Below are positions 17,873 to 26,741 of a stretch of DNA of 58,893 nt, in pieces. Below the pieces are notes generated by a model. The model ran no database searches and was not told the origin of the DNA. It was given only the letters and a program-made list of their open reading frames with translations. Every line of letters starts with the position of its first letter. The stretch's first letter is position 1. The stretch is from Clostridium sp. DSM 8431 (GTDB taxonomy: Bacteria > Bacillota > Clostridia > Clostridiales > Clostridiaceae). Made by a program: the position numbers and the translations under genes. The DNA lies in NCBI RefSeq assembly GCF_900116755.1, contig NZ_FPBY01000001.1:1-58893 (forward strand). The letters run 5' to 3'.

Positions 17873-18817
17873 ATGAAAGATAATAATTCATATGCACTAG
17901 TATTAGGAGCATCAATAGTTGATATTTTAGGATTCAGCAGAAGTAAATATACAGAAAAGGATTCTATACCTGGAAATATCAAAATTTCTTTAGGTGGAGT
18001 ATGTAGAAATATAGCTGAAAATATGGCTAGAGTTGGTGTAAATACTAAGTTTATATCTATTGTCGGAGATGATGAACAAGGAAGAAATATTTTAGAACAC
18101 TCAAAAGTAATTGGGTATAATATGGAACATAGTTTGCTTTTAGAAAATAAAGCAACACCTACATATATGGCTATTTTAGATGAAGAAGGAGAAATGGTAT
18201 CAGCAATTGTAGATATGTCATCTTTAGATGAAATGGATGAAGATTTCATAGATGCTAAGAGAAAAGTTATAGAAAATGCTGAATATACATTTCTAGATTC
18301 AGATAATCCTAAAATTTTAGAGCATATATTAAAAGAATTTGCTGGGAAAACTAAGTTTGTGTTAGACCCGGTTTCAGCAGCTAAAGCTGAAAAAATAAAG
18401 CATTTAATAAAGTATTTCCATACAATTAAACCTAATAGATATGAAGCAGAAATTTTATCTGGAATAAAAATTAACTCATATGAAGATGTAAGAAAAGCAG
18501 GACAATATTTCTTAGATCTTGGAATAAAAAATATATTCATAAGTTTAGATTCAGACGGAACTTATTATACTAATGGTAAAGAAGAAGGAAAGATAAAGGC
18601 ATGTGATGTTGAAGTTAAAAATACAACTGGTGCAGGAGATTCTTTTGTTGCAGGATTAGGATATGGATATATGAATAATTTATCTTTAAAGGATACTGTA
18701 AAATATGCAATGGCAATGTCTGTAATTACAATCAGGGATGAAGATACTATTAATCCTAAAATGAGTGATGATTACGTAAAATATTATTTAGATAAAATTA
18801 AGTGGGAAGAAATTTAA
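17873..18817 (+). CDS. PfkB-family sugar kinase, pseudouridine kinase-like
   Basis: A 314-residue ribokinase-type enzyme. The N-terminal GGVCRNIAENMARVG stretch is the substrate-side PfkB signature and resembles pseudouridine kinases (RNIAENLARLG); NTTGAGDSFVAGLGYGYM (near 249-266) is the anion-hole and catalytic-base motif (GAGD). The likely reaction is ATP-dependent phosphorylation of a nucleoside or sugar. No pseudouridine-5'-phosphate glycosidase gene (psuG) is adjacent, so the substrate is unproven. The gene has its own upstream TATAAT (17826-17831) and a terminator downstream, so it is probably monocistronic. Confidence 0.8.
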   Translation: MKDNNSYALVLGASIVDILGFSRSKYTEKDSIPGNIKISLGGVCRNIAENMARVGVNTKFISIVGDDEQGRNILEHSKVIGYNMEHSLLLENKATPTYMAILDEEGEMVSAIVDMSSLDEMDEDFIDAKRKVIENAEYTFLDSDNPKILEHILKEFAGKTKFVLDPVSAAKAEKIKHLIKYFHTIKPNRYEAEILSGIKINSYEDVRKAGQYFLDLGIKNIFISLDSDGTYYTNGKEEGKIKACDVEVKNTTGAGDSFVAGLGYGYMNNLSLKDTVKYAMAMSVITIRDEDTINPKMSDDYVKYYLDKIKWEEI

Positions 18818-18825
18818 GAAGTTAA

Positions 18826-18864
18826 GGGTAGTTACTACAAAGTTTTTGTAGTAGCTACTTTTTT
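18826..18864 (+). terminator. Intrinsic terminator after the PfkB-family gene
   Basis: GTAGTTACTACAAA (18828-18841) pairs with TTTGTAGTAGCTAC (18845-18858) with one GU pair, followed by six Ts. Confidence 0.85.
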
Positions 18865-18883
18865 AAATAAAAGAGGTGGAATG

Positions 18884-19333
18884 ATGTATTTAGTAAGTGC
18901 ATGTTTATGTGGCGTAAACTGCAAATATAATGGTCATAATAATATAAATGAAGATTGTTTAGAGCTTCTTAGAAGTAATAAAGCAGTTCTTATATGCCCT
19001 GAACAGCTTGGAGGATTAACTACACCTAGAGAGGCTTCAGAAATTATAGATACTTTAGAAGGGAAAGTTATTTCTAAAAGCGGAGTAGATGTAAGTGAAA
19101 ATTTCAAAAAAGGTGCTAAAGAAGCTTTAAGGATAGCTGAAGAAGCTAATATAACAAAGGCTATATTAAAAGAAGGAAGTCCTTCTTGTGGATGTAATTA
19201 TATTTATGATGGAAGCTTTCTCGGAAAGAAAATAGAGGGAGAAGGTATAACTTGTAGGACCTTAAGAAAAGCTGGAATAAGTGTTATATCTGGTGAAGAA
19301 TATAGTAAAATAATAAGAAAAGATGATAAATAA
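18884..19333 (+). CDS. DUF523 family protein
   Basis: A 149-residue protein of the DUF523 family with conserved cysteine motifs: VSACLCGVNCKYNG at the N-terminus, ICPEQLGGLTTPR, and SPSCGCNYIYDG, ending with ITCRTLRKAGI. The cysteine layout suggests metal or Fe-S binding; the family has no established biochemical role in bacteria. The ATG at 18884 is chosen over the one at 18881 because it is better spaced from AGAGGTGG and gives the usual family start MYLVSACLCG. It may be a single-gene unit. Confidence 0.85.
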   Translation: MYLVSACLCGVNCKYNGHNNINEDCLELLRSNKAVLICPEQLGGLTTPREASEIIDTLEGKVISKSGVDVSENFKKGAKEALRIAEEANITKAILKEGSPSCGCNYIYDGSFLGKKIEGEGITCRTLRKAGISVISGEEYSKIIRKDDK

Positions 19334-19510
19334 AAGTATAAGTTTGCAAAAAAAGATGTATTTAAGCCTATTAAGGGTTAAGTGCATTTTTTGTTTTTTA
19401 TAAAAAACTTTCTTAATTCTAAGTTTTAAATTCTAAAATTTAAATGTATAAATTATGTTGTTTTTAGGAATAATTAAAAAGAATGTATGAAATAAAAGGA
19501 GTGTAAGATA

Positions 19511-20137
19511 TTGAATAACCTATGTTTAAAGGAGAGAAACCTAAAAATAAAGCATAATACAAAAAGAGAAAGAAGAGAGGGGTATACACCAGGAGTTATA
19601 TACGGTAAAAGTATGAAGAATCTTTTGTTTGAAGTAGGTTCTTTAGAACTAGCAAAAGAAATTTCTTCTGTTGGAGATCATGGAATGATAAACTTTAGTA
19701 TAAATGGTACTGAAGAAAAAGCTTTAATTAAAGAAGTGCAAAGAGACCCTGTAACTCATAAAATCATTCATATAGACCTAGAAGAAATATGTGGTGATGA
19801 AAAAATTCAATCAGAAGTACCTATCCATTTTGTAGGTGAAAAGTGGCTTATGAAAAAAGGAGAAGTATTACAAAAGGAAAAAGCAGTAGTTAAAGTAAGC
19901 TGTAATGCAAGTGACCTTCCAAAGAGCGTTGATATAGATGTGTCTAAAGGTGAACTTGGACAATTATTTAAATTTGCAGATTTAGAAGTAGGAAGCGAAA
20001 TATCTATAATGGATGATTTAGAAGGAGTTATAGCTTCTATAAGCAATGAAAGAAAGTTAGTATCAGACCTTCATGCAGAAGAAAAGATAAATGGGGTTGA
20101 TGATACTGAAGATTCAAATAAAGAAGCAGAAAAATAA
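19511..20137 (+). CDS. ctc: 50S ribosomal protein L25/Ctc family protein
   Basis: A 208-residue Ctc-type L25. Residues about 5-92 form the L25 5S rRNA-binding domain (ERREGYTPGVIYGKS, VQRDPVTHKIIHIDL); the rest is the TL5/Ctc C-terminal beta domain (VPIHFVGE, PKSVDIDVSKGELGQ), ending with an acidic tail. Ctc binds 5S rRNA and is a general-stress protein in Bacillus. The start is TTG at 19511, 9 bases after AAAGGAG (19495-19501); no ATG fits in this frame. The hairpin at 20142-20166 follows the gene. Confidence 0.85.
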   Translation: MNNLCLKERNLKIKHNTKRERREGYTPGVIYGKSMKNLLFEVGSLELAKEISSVGDHGMINFSINGTEEKALIKEVQRDPVTHKIIHIDLEEICGDEKIQSEVPIHFVGEKWLMKKGEVLQKEKAVVKVSCNASDLPKSVDIDVSKGELGQLFKFADLEVGSEISIMDDLEGVIASISNERKLVSDLHAEEKINGVDDTEDSNKEAEK

Positions 20138-20141
20138 AGTA

Positions 20142-20166
20142 TAAGGAGCATATTACTTATGCTCCT
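20142..20166 (+). other. Inverted repeat after the L25/Ctc gene
   Basis: AGGAGCATA pairs with TATGCTCCT around a short loop, placed just after the ctc stop codon. It is not followed by a T tract, so it may be an mRNA-stabilising or processing hairpin rather than a classical terminator. Confidence 0.5.
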
Positions 20167-20201
20167 AAAAGTAAAATATTGGAAAAAATACAACTTTTTC
20201 A

Positions 20202-20229
20202 TTGTCAAATATAAATTATGATGTATAAT
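20202..20229 (+). promoter_or_regulatory. Promoter upstream of phosphoglucomutase gene
   Basis: TTGTCA (20202-20207), 16-base spacer and TATAAT (20224-20229), about 35 bases before the GTG start at 20265. Confidence 0.6.
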
Positions 20230-20264
20230 ATTACTTGTAAATAAGTAGAGGAGGGGTTAAAAAA

Positions 20265-21989
20265 GTGTATAAAGAAAAATATCAAAGCTGGCTAAACTCA
20301 AATATTATATCTGAAGAGATTAAAGAAGAATTACGTAACATAAAAGATGATAAGGAGATTGAAGATAGATTTTATAAAAATTTAGAATTCGGAACAGGTG
20401 GACTTAGAGGAGTTATAGGTGCTGGAACTAATAGAATGAACATATATACAGTATCACAAGCAACTCAAGGTTTTGCAAACTATCTAAATGAAAGTTTTGA
20501 TTCACCAAAGGTAGCAGTTGCGTATGATTCAAGAAATATGTCTAAGGAATTTGCAAAAGCAGCTGCATTAACACTATGTGCTAATGGAATAAAAGTATTT
20601 TTATTTGAAAGTTTAAGACCTACACCAGTACTTTCATTTACAGTAAGACATTTAAACTGTGAAGGTGGTATTGTAATTACAGCTTCACATAATCCAAGTA
20701 TTTATAATGGTTATAAGGTGTATGATGAATTTGGTGGACAAGTTACAGACTTAAAGGCAAATAAAATAATTACAGCTGTAAGCGAAATAAAAGATTTTGG
20801 AAGTATAAAAACAATTACTGAAGAAGAAGCTGTGGAAAAAGGATTATTAAACTACATTGGTGAAGATGTAGATAAAGCCTATATAGAAAAGGTTGAAGGT
20901 TTAACTATTAGAGAAGATTTAGTAAAGAATAACGCTAAAGATTTAAACATTATTTATACTCCTATTCATGGAAGTGGTAATATTCCAGTAAGAAGAGTAT
21001 TAAAAGAATTAGGTTACGAAAATGTTAAGGTTGTTAAAGAGCAGGAAATGCCAGATGGAAACTTTCCAACAACACCTTTCCCAAACCCAGAATTTGCACA
21101 GGTATTTGAATTAGCATTAGATATGGCTAAGGAAGAAAATCCAGATATAATATTTGGTACAGATCCAGATTGTGACAGAATTGGTGTGGTTGTTAAAGCG
21201 GGGAATGGTGAATACAAAGTATTAACAGGAAACCAAACAGGATTATTATTAACTCAGTATGTATTAGATTCTTTAAAAGAGACAAAAAAGCTTCCAAGTA
21301 ATGGCGTTGTTATTAAAACAATTGTTACTACAGAAGGAGCAAGAAAGATTGCTGAAGATTACGGCGTAGAAATAATGGATGTTTTAACAGGATTTAAGTA
21401 TATTGCTGAAAAGATTCAACAATTTAATGATGCCGGTGATAGACAATACTTATTTGGTTTTGAAGAAAGCTATGGATATTTAGCAGGTGAATTTGTTAGA
21501 GATAAGGATGCAGTAATTGCTTCTATGCTTATTGCTGAAATGACTCTTTACTATAAAAACAAAGGTATGAGCCTTTACGATGCATTAATTAAGTTATATG
21601 AAAAATATGGATTCTTTGAAGAAGAATTAGTATCAATAGATCTTAAAGGAAAAGAAGGTGCAGAAAAGATTGCTGCATGTATAGATGCTTTAAGAAATGA
21701 AACTTTATCAGAAATTGATGGAGTAAAGATAGAAACTAAGTTAGATTATAAACTAAAAGTTGAAGAAAATATGATTACAGGAGGAAAGAAAGCTATCGAG
21801 CTTCCAACTTCTAATGTACTTAAATATATCTTAGAAGATGGTTCTTATTTCGTTGTAAGACCTTCAGGAACAGAACCTAAAATGAAAGTATATCTTGCAG
21901 TAAGAGGAAACAGCTTAGAAAATGCTGCTACAGAAGTTGCAAGATTTAAAGAAAAGGTTATGGAAGTAATCAACGAAAAATTAAACTAA
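20265..21989 (+). CDS. pgcA: Phosphoglucomutase (alpha-D-phosphohexomutase family)
   Basis: A 574-residue alpha-phosphohexomutase interconverting glucose 1- and 6-phosphate (possibly mannose phosphates too). Family sites are all present: the active serine in TASHNPSIYNGYKVYD (near residue 142), the magnesium loop GTDPDCDRIG (near 302), the sugar-binding GFEESYGYLAG (near 403) and the phosphate-binding RPSGTEPKMKVY near the C-terminus. Length is that of PgcA in Bacillus. The start is GTG at 20265 after GAGGAGGGG. Its product feeds UDP-glucose and so the glycans that the downstream glycosyltransferase cluster may build, although a terminator separates them. Confidence 0.93.
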   Translation: MYKEKYQSWLNSNIISEEIKEELRNIKDDKEIEDRFYKNLEFGTGGLRGVIGAGTNRMNIYTVSQATQGFANYLNESFDSPKVAVAYDSRNMSKEFAKAAALTLCANGIKVFLFESLRPTPVLSFTVRHLNCEGGIVITASHNPSIYNGYKVYDEFGGQVTDLKANKIITAVSEIKDFGSIKTITEEEAVEKGLLNYIGEDVDKAYIEKVEGLTIREDLVKNNAKDLNIIYTPIHGSGNIPVRRVLKELGYENVKVVKEQEMPDGNFPTTPFPNPEFAQVFELALDMAKEENPDIIFGTDPDCDRIGVVVKAGNGEYKVLTGNQTGLLLTQYVLDSLKETKKLPSNGVVIKTIVTTEGARKIAEDYGVEIMDVLTGFKYIAEKIQQFNDAGDRQYLFGFEESYGYLAGEFVRDKDAVIASMLIAEMTLYYKNKGMSLYDALIKLYEKYGFFEEELVSIDLKGKEGAEKIAACIDALRNETLSEIDGVKIETKLDYKLKVEENMITGGKKAIELPTSNVLKYILEDGSYFVVRPSGTEPKMKVYLAVRGNSLENAATEVARFKEKVMEVINEKLN

Positions 21990-22008
21990 TATCTGTAAGT
22001 AAAGATAC

Positions 22009-22050
22009 AAAAATGCTGTCATTTTTTAAAATGATAGCATTTTTCGTTTT
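22009..22050 (+). terminator. Intrinsic terminator after phosphoglucomutase
   Basis: AAAATGCTGTCATTTT pairs with AAAATGATAGCATTTT (one GU), with a T-rich stretch at the end of the 3' arm and beyond. It isolates the mutase gene from the next operon. Confidence 0.8.
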
Positions 22051-22098
22051 TTAGGGTATAATGTATAAGAAGATATTAAAAGAAACAGGCGGTGCACA

Positions 22099-23187
22099 AT
22101 GGATTATAAAGCAGTATTTAAAGAAAAATTAGGTAAATTATTATTTTTAGAAATCAATTGGGAAGGCTTTAAGAGAAGTACTAGTATTCCTGAGGCTGTA
22201 AAGTTAAAAACAAAGGATTTATATCTTCCTATAAGCTCTAAATACATTACTAGTAATGTGGAAGATGAATTAAAAATAAAGAATCTACCAATATACTATT
22301 TTATTGAAGGTATGCTTATGGCTCTTGGTGCAGACAGCAATTTGAGTTATAGTGAAGATTACATAATAATATTAAATAATTTAAAGGAAAGCGAAGACTG
22401 TGGTAAGACTTTAGTTGCCAGTAGAGTAAAAGAACATGAACTTGTAGAAGCTTACCTTTTAGTTAAAGGATTATATACAGCAACTGGAGATGAAGAATAT
22501 TATAAAAAGCTTTTACTAGTTGGCGAAACTTTAAGAGAAGATGATAGTGCTTTTGCAGAAATATTATTAGAAGATATTGAAGAAGGTAAAAAAGAATTTA
22601 TAAATATGCCAGATCCTTATCTTTATAAAGCAATAGTATTAAGAGCTAAAGATGATTTTGCTGGGGCAAAGGTAGAAATAAATGAATATGTAAATAAAGG
22701 CGGAGAAGTAACTGATGATATAAAGGCTATGATGAAGGATATTGATAATGTTACAGCTTATGAAAAAGCAATAGAAATGCTTGATGAAAAGCCAGAAAAG
22801 TCAATAGGTACACTTTTAGGACTTTTAGATCAGTTTGAAAGCAATCCTCTAATTTATTATTATATTGCAGTTGGTTACAGAAAACTCGAAAACTATGAAA
22901 AAGCTATAGTTTACTTAAATGATGGTCTTGAAAAAGATTCTGGTATATTAGAAATAGTAAATGAACTAGGAATCAACTATGCATGCTTAGGAGATTATGA
23001 ACAGGCACTAAAATACTTTAAGAAAGGCTTTGAAGCTTCTAGGGATGTAGAAATGTGTACAAATATAGTAATGTGCTATTTAAATTTAGGTGATGAAGAA
23101 AATGCTAAACTTCACTTAGATATAGCTAAAAAATTAAATCCAGAAGATGAAATAGTACAGCAGATAGATAGAATGTTTATAAAATAA
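22099..23187 (+). CDS. Tetratricopeptide repeat protein
   Basis: A 362-residue soluble protein. The C-terminal half (about 255-350) has TPR units such as NPLIYYYIAVGYRKLENYEKAIVYLNDGLEK, then GILEIVNELGINYACLGDYEQALKYFKKGFE and a third unit. The N-terminal 120 residues carry no motif I recognise. TPR domains mediate protein-protein contacts; the partner is unknown. It is the first gene of a run with a GT26 enzyme, a MurJ-family flippase and two glycosyltransferases, starting 12 bases before the GT26 gene, which suggests a scaffold or control role in glycan assembly. A TATAAT at 22057-22062 may be its -10 box, without a clear -35. Confidence 0.75.
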   Translation: MDYKAVFKEKLGKLLFLEINWEGFKRSTSIPEAVKLKTKDLYLPISSKYITSNVEDELKIKNLPIYYFIEGMLMALGADSNLSYSEDYIIILNNLKESEDCGKTLVASRVKEHELVEAYLLVKGLYTATGDEEYYKKLLLVGETLREDDSAFAEILLEDIEEGKKEFINMPDPYLYKAIVLRAKDDFAGAKVEINEYVNKGGEVTDDIKAMMKDIDNVTAYEKAIEMLDEKPEKSIGTLLGLLDQFESNPLIYYYIAVGYRKLENYEKAIVYLNDGLEKDSGILEIVNELGINYACLGDYEQALKYFKKGFEASRDVEMCTNIVMCYLNLGDEENAKLHLDIAKKLNPEDEIVQQIDRMFIK

Positions 23188-23199
23188 AGAGGAGAGCTT

Positions 23200-23910
23200 A
23201 TGTATACAGAAATATTAGGTTATAAAGTATATAACAAAACTAAAGATGAGTTCTTAAAAGAGATTTTAAAAAGAGATAAAGTAAACATAATTTCTGGAAA
23301 TCCTGAGGTTTTATATAATGGACTTAATGATGAAAAGCTAAATAAAAACTTTAACGAGGAATATTCAATTATTATTCCAGATGGAGTAGGTACTGTTTTA
23401 GCTTCGAAAATAGTTAAAAACCCAGTTAAAGAAAAAATAGCTGGCATTGAAATTATGAAAGAAATATTACAGGAATCTGCTAAGGAAGGTAAAAGTATAT
23501 ATTTATTAGGAGCAGAAGAAGAGGTTCTAAATAAGTGTATAAAAAATCTTAAAAAGGAAATTCCAAAACTTAATATAGTTGGATCACATAATGGATTTTT
23601 TGATTTAGATAATTGTGATGATATTATTGAAGATGTTAAAAATAAGAAACCCTGGGCAATTTTTGTTGCCATGGGGTCTCCAAGACAAGAAAGATTTATT
23701 GATAAAATAATAAATAATACAGACTGTAAAATATACATGGGAGTTGGGGGAAGCTTTGATGTATTCTCTGGTAATATAAAAAGAGCTCCTAAATGGATGA
23801 TAAAATTAGGTCTTGAATGGCTTTATAGAGTTGCTCTTGAACCATGGAGAATAAAAAGGCTAGGAGCTATACCAAAGTTCTTGTGGAAGGTTTTTATAAG
23901 TAAAAAATAG
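23200..23910 (+). CDS. WecB/TagA/CpsF family glycosyltransferase (GT26)
   Basis: A 236-residue GT26 enzyme of the TagA type. Signatures are NPEVLYNG at the N-terminus (near residue 35), DGVGTVLASKI, the YLLGAEEEVLNK segment, and AIFVAMGSPRQERFI (near 155), followed by GVGGSFDVFSGNIKRAPKWM. TagA transfers N-acetylmannosamine to GlcNAc-undecaprenyl-diphosphate in wall teichoic acid linkage-unit synthesis; others in the family act in exopolysaccharide or enterobacterial common antigen pathways. The family is membrane-peripheral. The substrate cannot be assigned from sequence. It is the second gene of the likely glycan operon. Confidence 0.9.
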   Translation: MYTEILGYKVYNKTKDEFLKEILKRDKVNIISGNPEVLYNGLNDEKLNKNFNEEYSIIIPDGVGTVLASKIVKNPVKEKIAGIEIMKEILQESAKEGKSIYLLGAEEEVLNKCIKNLKKEIPKLNIVGSHNGFFDLDNCDDIIEDVKNKKPWAIFVAMGSPRQERFIDKIINNTDCKIYMGVGGSFDVFSGNIKRAPKWMIKLGLEWLYRVALEPWRIKRLGAIPKFLWKVFISKK

Positions 23911-23920
23911 GTGGCTTTAG

Positions 23921-25447
23921 ATGAAAAAGAGTAGTATTGTTAAATCAACAATTATTGTTATGTTCATGGCTTTAATAACTAAGTTTATTGGCTTTGGACG
24001 TGATTTGTTAATAGCTTATAAGTTTGGTGCTACAGACTATACAGATGCTTATAAAATAGCTGCATCTATACCAGATACTATATTTGTTATAGTGGGCCTT
24101 GCTATATCTACAGCATTCCTTCCTTTACTTAGTAGAATAAAAGTTAAAAAAGATACTGATGAAATGCATAAGTTTGCTAATAACGTTATAAATATTTTGC
24201 TAATTATTTCCTTGGTAATATTTTTGATATCTAGTTTTATGCCAGAAAAAATAGTTGCTATATTAACAGATGGAGCAAAAACAAGTCCTGAAACTATAAG
24301 GATAGCTACAAATCTTACAAGAATTACTTTAGTTAACCTTTTATTTTTAGTTATTAATGCTTGTTTTATAGCATTATTACAGGTACATGAAGATTTCATT
24401 ATACCTTCAATACTAGGACTATTTTTTAATTTACCAATAATTCTATATTTATTAATATTTAAAGACTTTAATGTATATGGTCTAACAGTAGCTAATGTAA
24501 TAGGAAATTCATTTAAGGTGTTAGCTCAAATTCCTTCTTTAAGAAAGAATGGATATAGATATAGATTCTTTATTAATATTAAGGATGAAGAAGTTCATAA
24601 AATAGTAATAATAATCTTGCCTGTAATTGTAGGGGCAGGTGCTAATTCAATAAATATGATAGTGGATAAAAAAATTGCAAGTGGACTTGGAAGTGGAGTT
24701 GTTACTGTATTAGATAATGCTCAGCTTTTAATAACCTTTATAAATACAGCAGTTACCACATCTATTTCAAATGTAATATATCCTTTGTTAGCTAATAGAA
24801 TAAATGAAGGAAAACATGAAGAATTTATACAAATTCTTTCTAAAACAATTATATATCTTGCTATATTTTTAATTCCTATTTCCATAGGAACTGCAATTTA
24901 TTCAGAAAAGGTAGTGCGTATTGCATACTTTAAATATAGTGAAGAAGCTAAAGTTCTAGGTGGAACAGCACTTTTAGGTTATAGTTTAGGAATATTATTT
25001 ACAGGTATAAGAGATGTTTTAAATTCAACATTGTTTTCTATGGGAAAAACTAAGATCGCTGCATTAAATGGAGTTATAGGAGTTATAGTAAATATAATTT
25101 TAAGTGTTATTTTATCAAAGAAAATAGGAATTATGGGTGTGTCTTTAGCATCTTCAATTGCTATGATTGTAACATCTATACTTCTTCTTAAATCAGTTAC
25201 TAAGCTGCAAGGAAAGCTTGAGATAAAGAGCATGTCACTTAAAGCTTTAAAGATTTTAATTTCAAGTGCAATAATGGCTTTAGTAGTTATTTTTATTTAT
25301 TATAAATGTATAAACTTAAATAATATTCTTCAACTTATAATTGGTGGAAGTGTAGCAGCAGTTATTTATTTCCTATGTATATATTTATTAAGATTATCAG
25401 AAGCTAGAGAAGTTATTGAAACAGTAAGAAAGAAGATAAAGGTATAA
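23921..25447 (+). CDS. murJ: MurJ/MviN-family lipid-linked sugar flippase
   Basis: A 508-residue integral membrane protein with about 14 hydrophobic segments, of the MurJ (MviN) branch of the MOP exporter superfamily. The N-terminus has KFIGFGRDLLIAYKFGATDYTDAYKIA, a MurJ hallmark with charged residues lining the cavity. MurJ flips lipid II across the membrane for peptidoglycan synthesis. Its place between a GT26 enzyme and two GT4-type enzymes, and not in the dcw cluster, leaves open that it moves another lipid-linked glycan. It has a GTGG-type ribosome site and starts 10 bases after the GT26 gene. Confidence 0.85.
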   Translation: MKKSSIVKSTIIVMFMALITKFIGFGRDLLIAYKFGATDYTDAYKIAASIPDTIFVIVGLAISTAFLPLLSRIKVKKDTDEMHKFANNVINILLIISLVIFLISSFMPEKIVAILTDGAKTSPETIRIATNLTRITLVNLLFLVINACFIALLQVHEDFIIPSILGLFFNLPIILYLLIFKDFNVYGLTVANVIGNSFKVLAQIPSLRKNGYRYRFFINIKDEEVHKIVIIILPVIVGAGANSINMIVDKKIASGLGSGVVTVLDNAQLLITFINTAVTTSISNVIYPLLANRINEGKHEEFIQILSKTIIYLAIFLIPISIGTAIYSEKVVRIAYFKYSEEAKVLGGTALLGYSLGILFTGIRDVLNSTLFSMGKTKIAALNGVIGVIVNIILSVILSKKIGIMGVSLASSIAMIVTSILLLKSVTKLQGKLEIKSMSLKALKILISSAIMALVVIFIYYKCINLNNILQLIIGGSVAAVIYFLCIYLLRLSEAREVIETVRKKIKV

Positions 25448-25457
25448 GGAGGATAAG

Positions 25458-26738
25458 ATGAAAATATTATTTATTGCATGTTATTCACCATTTATAAATA
25501 ATTCAGCAGCCATAGAAACTTTACAGTATTTAAATAAGTTAAGTGAAATGAAGGGTAATGAAGTACATTTACTTACTGTAGATTTTCCTAAGGACTCTAT
25601 TTATTATGATGAAGCATTAAGTAAAATGATTAATAAAGAAGTTAAAGTACATTTAATTGAAGGGGGAAAACTCTTTAATAAGCTTGTTCCAAGAAAACCT
25701 AAGGAAAGTAATGAGAAAGTACCAGAGACAAGCGGAAATGTTAAGAAAATGAAACTTTTAAGAAGTATAAAGAATGCAGTTGTTATTCCAGATATGTATT
25801 ATCATTGGTCAAAAACAGCTGGAGAGTTTGGAATAGAACTTATGAAAAAAGAAAAGTTTGATGTAATATTTTCTATGCATGAGCCTCCTTCATCACATTT
25901 ATGTGCTTTAAAAATAAAAAAGGAATTTAAGAATGTACCATGGATAACTTATTGGAGTGATCCTTGGCTTAAGGATTCAACTAGAGAAAATTCCAATATA
26001 GTTAAGAAAACTATAGAAAGTAATATGGAAAAAAATATTGTTAAATCAGCTGATAAATTTATTTTTGTTACAGAAGATAATAGACAAGACTATATTAAAA
26101 GCTACGGAATTGAAGAAGATAAATCTTTTATAATTACAAGAGGGTTTGATAAAAGATTTTTTGAAGAAATGAAAAAAGAGAAGAAACCAGATTTAATTGA
26201 AGAGGATAAGATTAACATAATTTATGCAGGAGAAATATTCTCTAAACTTAGAAATATAAGACCTTTTATTGAAGCAGTAGAAGAAATAAAGATTAAGTAT
26301 CCTGATAAATATGAAAAGATGAATATATTATTCTTTGGAAATATAGATGATGCAGAAGCTAAAGAAAGGCTATCTAACTTATCTATAGCTACTGTTTCCA
26401 AAAGAATTCCATTTAATGAAGCTATTAAGTATATGCTAAATTCTGAAGTGCTTTTACTTTTTGGAAATAAAAATTCTAAACAGATACCAGCTAAGATATA
26501 TGAGTATTTTGGTGCAAAAGGAAAGGTATTTGTAATATATGGAGATGAAAATGATCCTATAAGAAAGCTTACAGAAAATCATGAAAGATGTATTAATTCT
26601 TTAAATAATAAAGAGGATATAAAAAATAATCTTTTAAAGTTATTAAATAAAGATAAGCAGGAACTTTTAGGAGAACCTGATTATAGTTTTGAATGGAATA
26701 GTATTGTAGAAAGATTAAATAAAATTTTAGAGGTGTAG
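25458..26738 (+). CDS. Glycosyltransferase, GT4-like
   Basis: A 426-residue cytoplasmic or membrane-peripheral enzyme with a GT-B layout: an N-terminal Rossmann-like half (MKILFIACYSPFINNSAAIETLQYL) that binds the acceptor, and a C-terminal half with INIIYAGEIFSKLRNIRPFIEAVEEI and a sugar-nucleotide region ending in AKIYEYFGAKGKVFVIYGDEN (near 380). The C-terminal E(X7)E motif of classical GT4 enzymes is not obvious, so family membership is less certain than for the next gene. It starts 10 bases after murJ, and the next glycosyltransferase starts 3 bases after its stop. Confidence 0.78.
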   Translation: MKILFIACYSPFINNSAAIETLQYLNKLSEMKGNEVHLLTVDFPKDSIYYDEALSKMINKEVKVHLIEGGKLFNKLVPRKPKESNEKVPETSGNVKKMKLLRSIKNAVVIPDMYYHWSKTAGEFGIELMKKEKFDVIFSMHEPPSSHLCALKIKKEFKNVPWITYWSDPWLKDSTRENSNIVKKTIESNMEKNIVKSADKFIFVTEDNRQDYIKSYGIEEDKSFIITRGFDKRFFEEMKKEKKPDLIEEDKINIIYAGEIFSKLRNIRPFIEAVEEIKIKYPDKYEKMNILFFGNIDDAEAKERLSNLSIATVSKRIPFNEAIKYMLNSEVLLLFGNKNSKQIPAKIYEYFGAKGKVFVIYGDENDPIRKLTENHERCINSLNNKEDIKNNLLKLLNKDKQELLGEPDYSFEWNSIVERLNKILEV

Positions 26739-26741
26739 AAT

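Noticed and set aside
17812-18540. 242-codon minus-strand frame opposite the PfkB-family gene
   Set aside because: Long, but the plus strand encodes a clear kinase with PfkB motifs; the minus product has no recognisable domain.
23220-23738. 172-codon minus-strand frame in the GT26 gene
   Set aside because: Antisense shadow; the GT26 motifs are on the plus strand.
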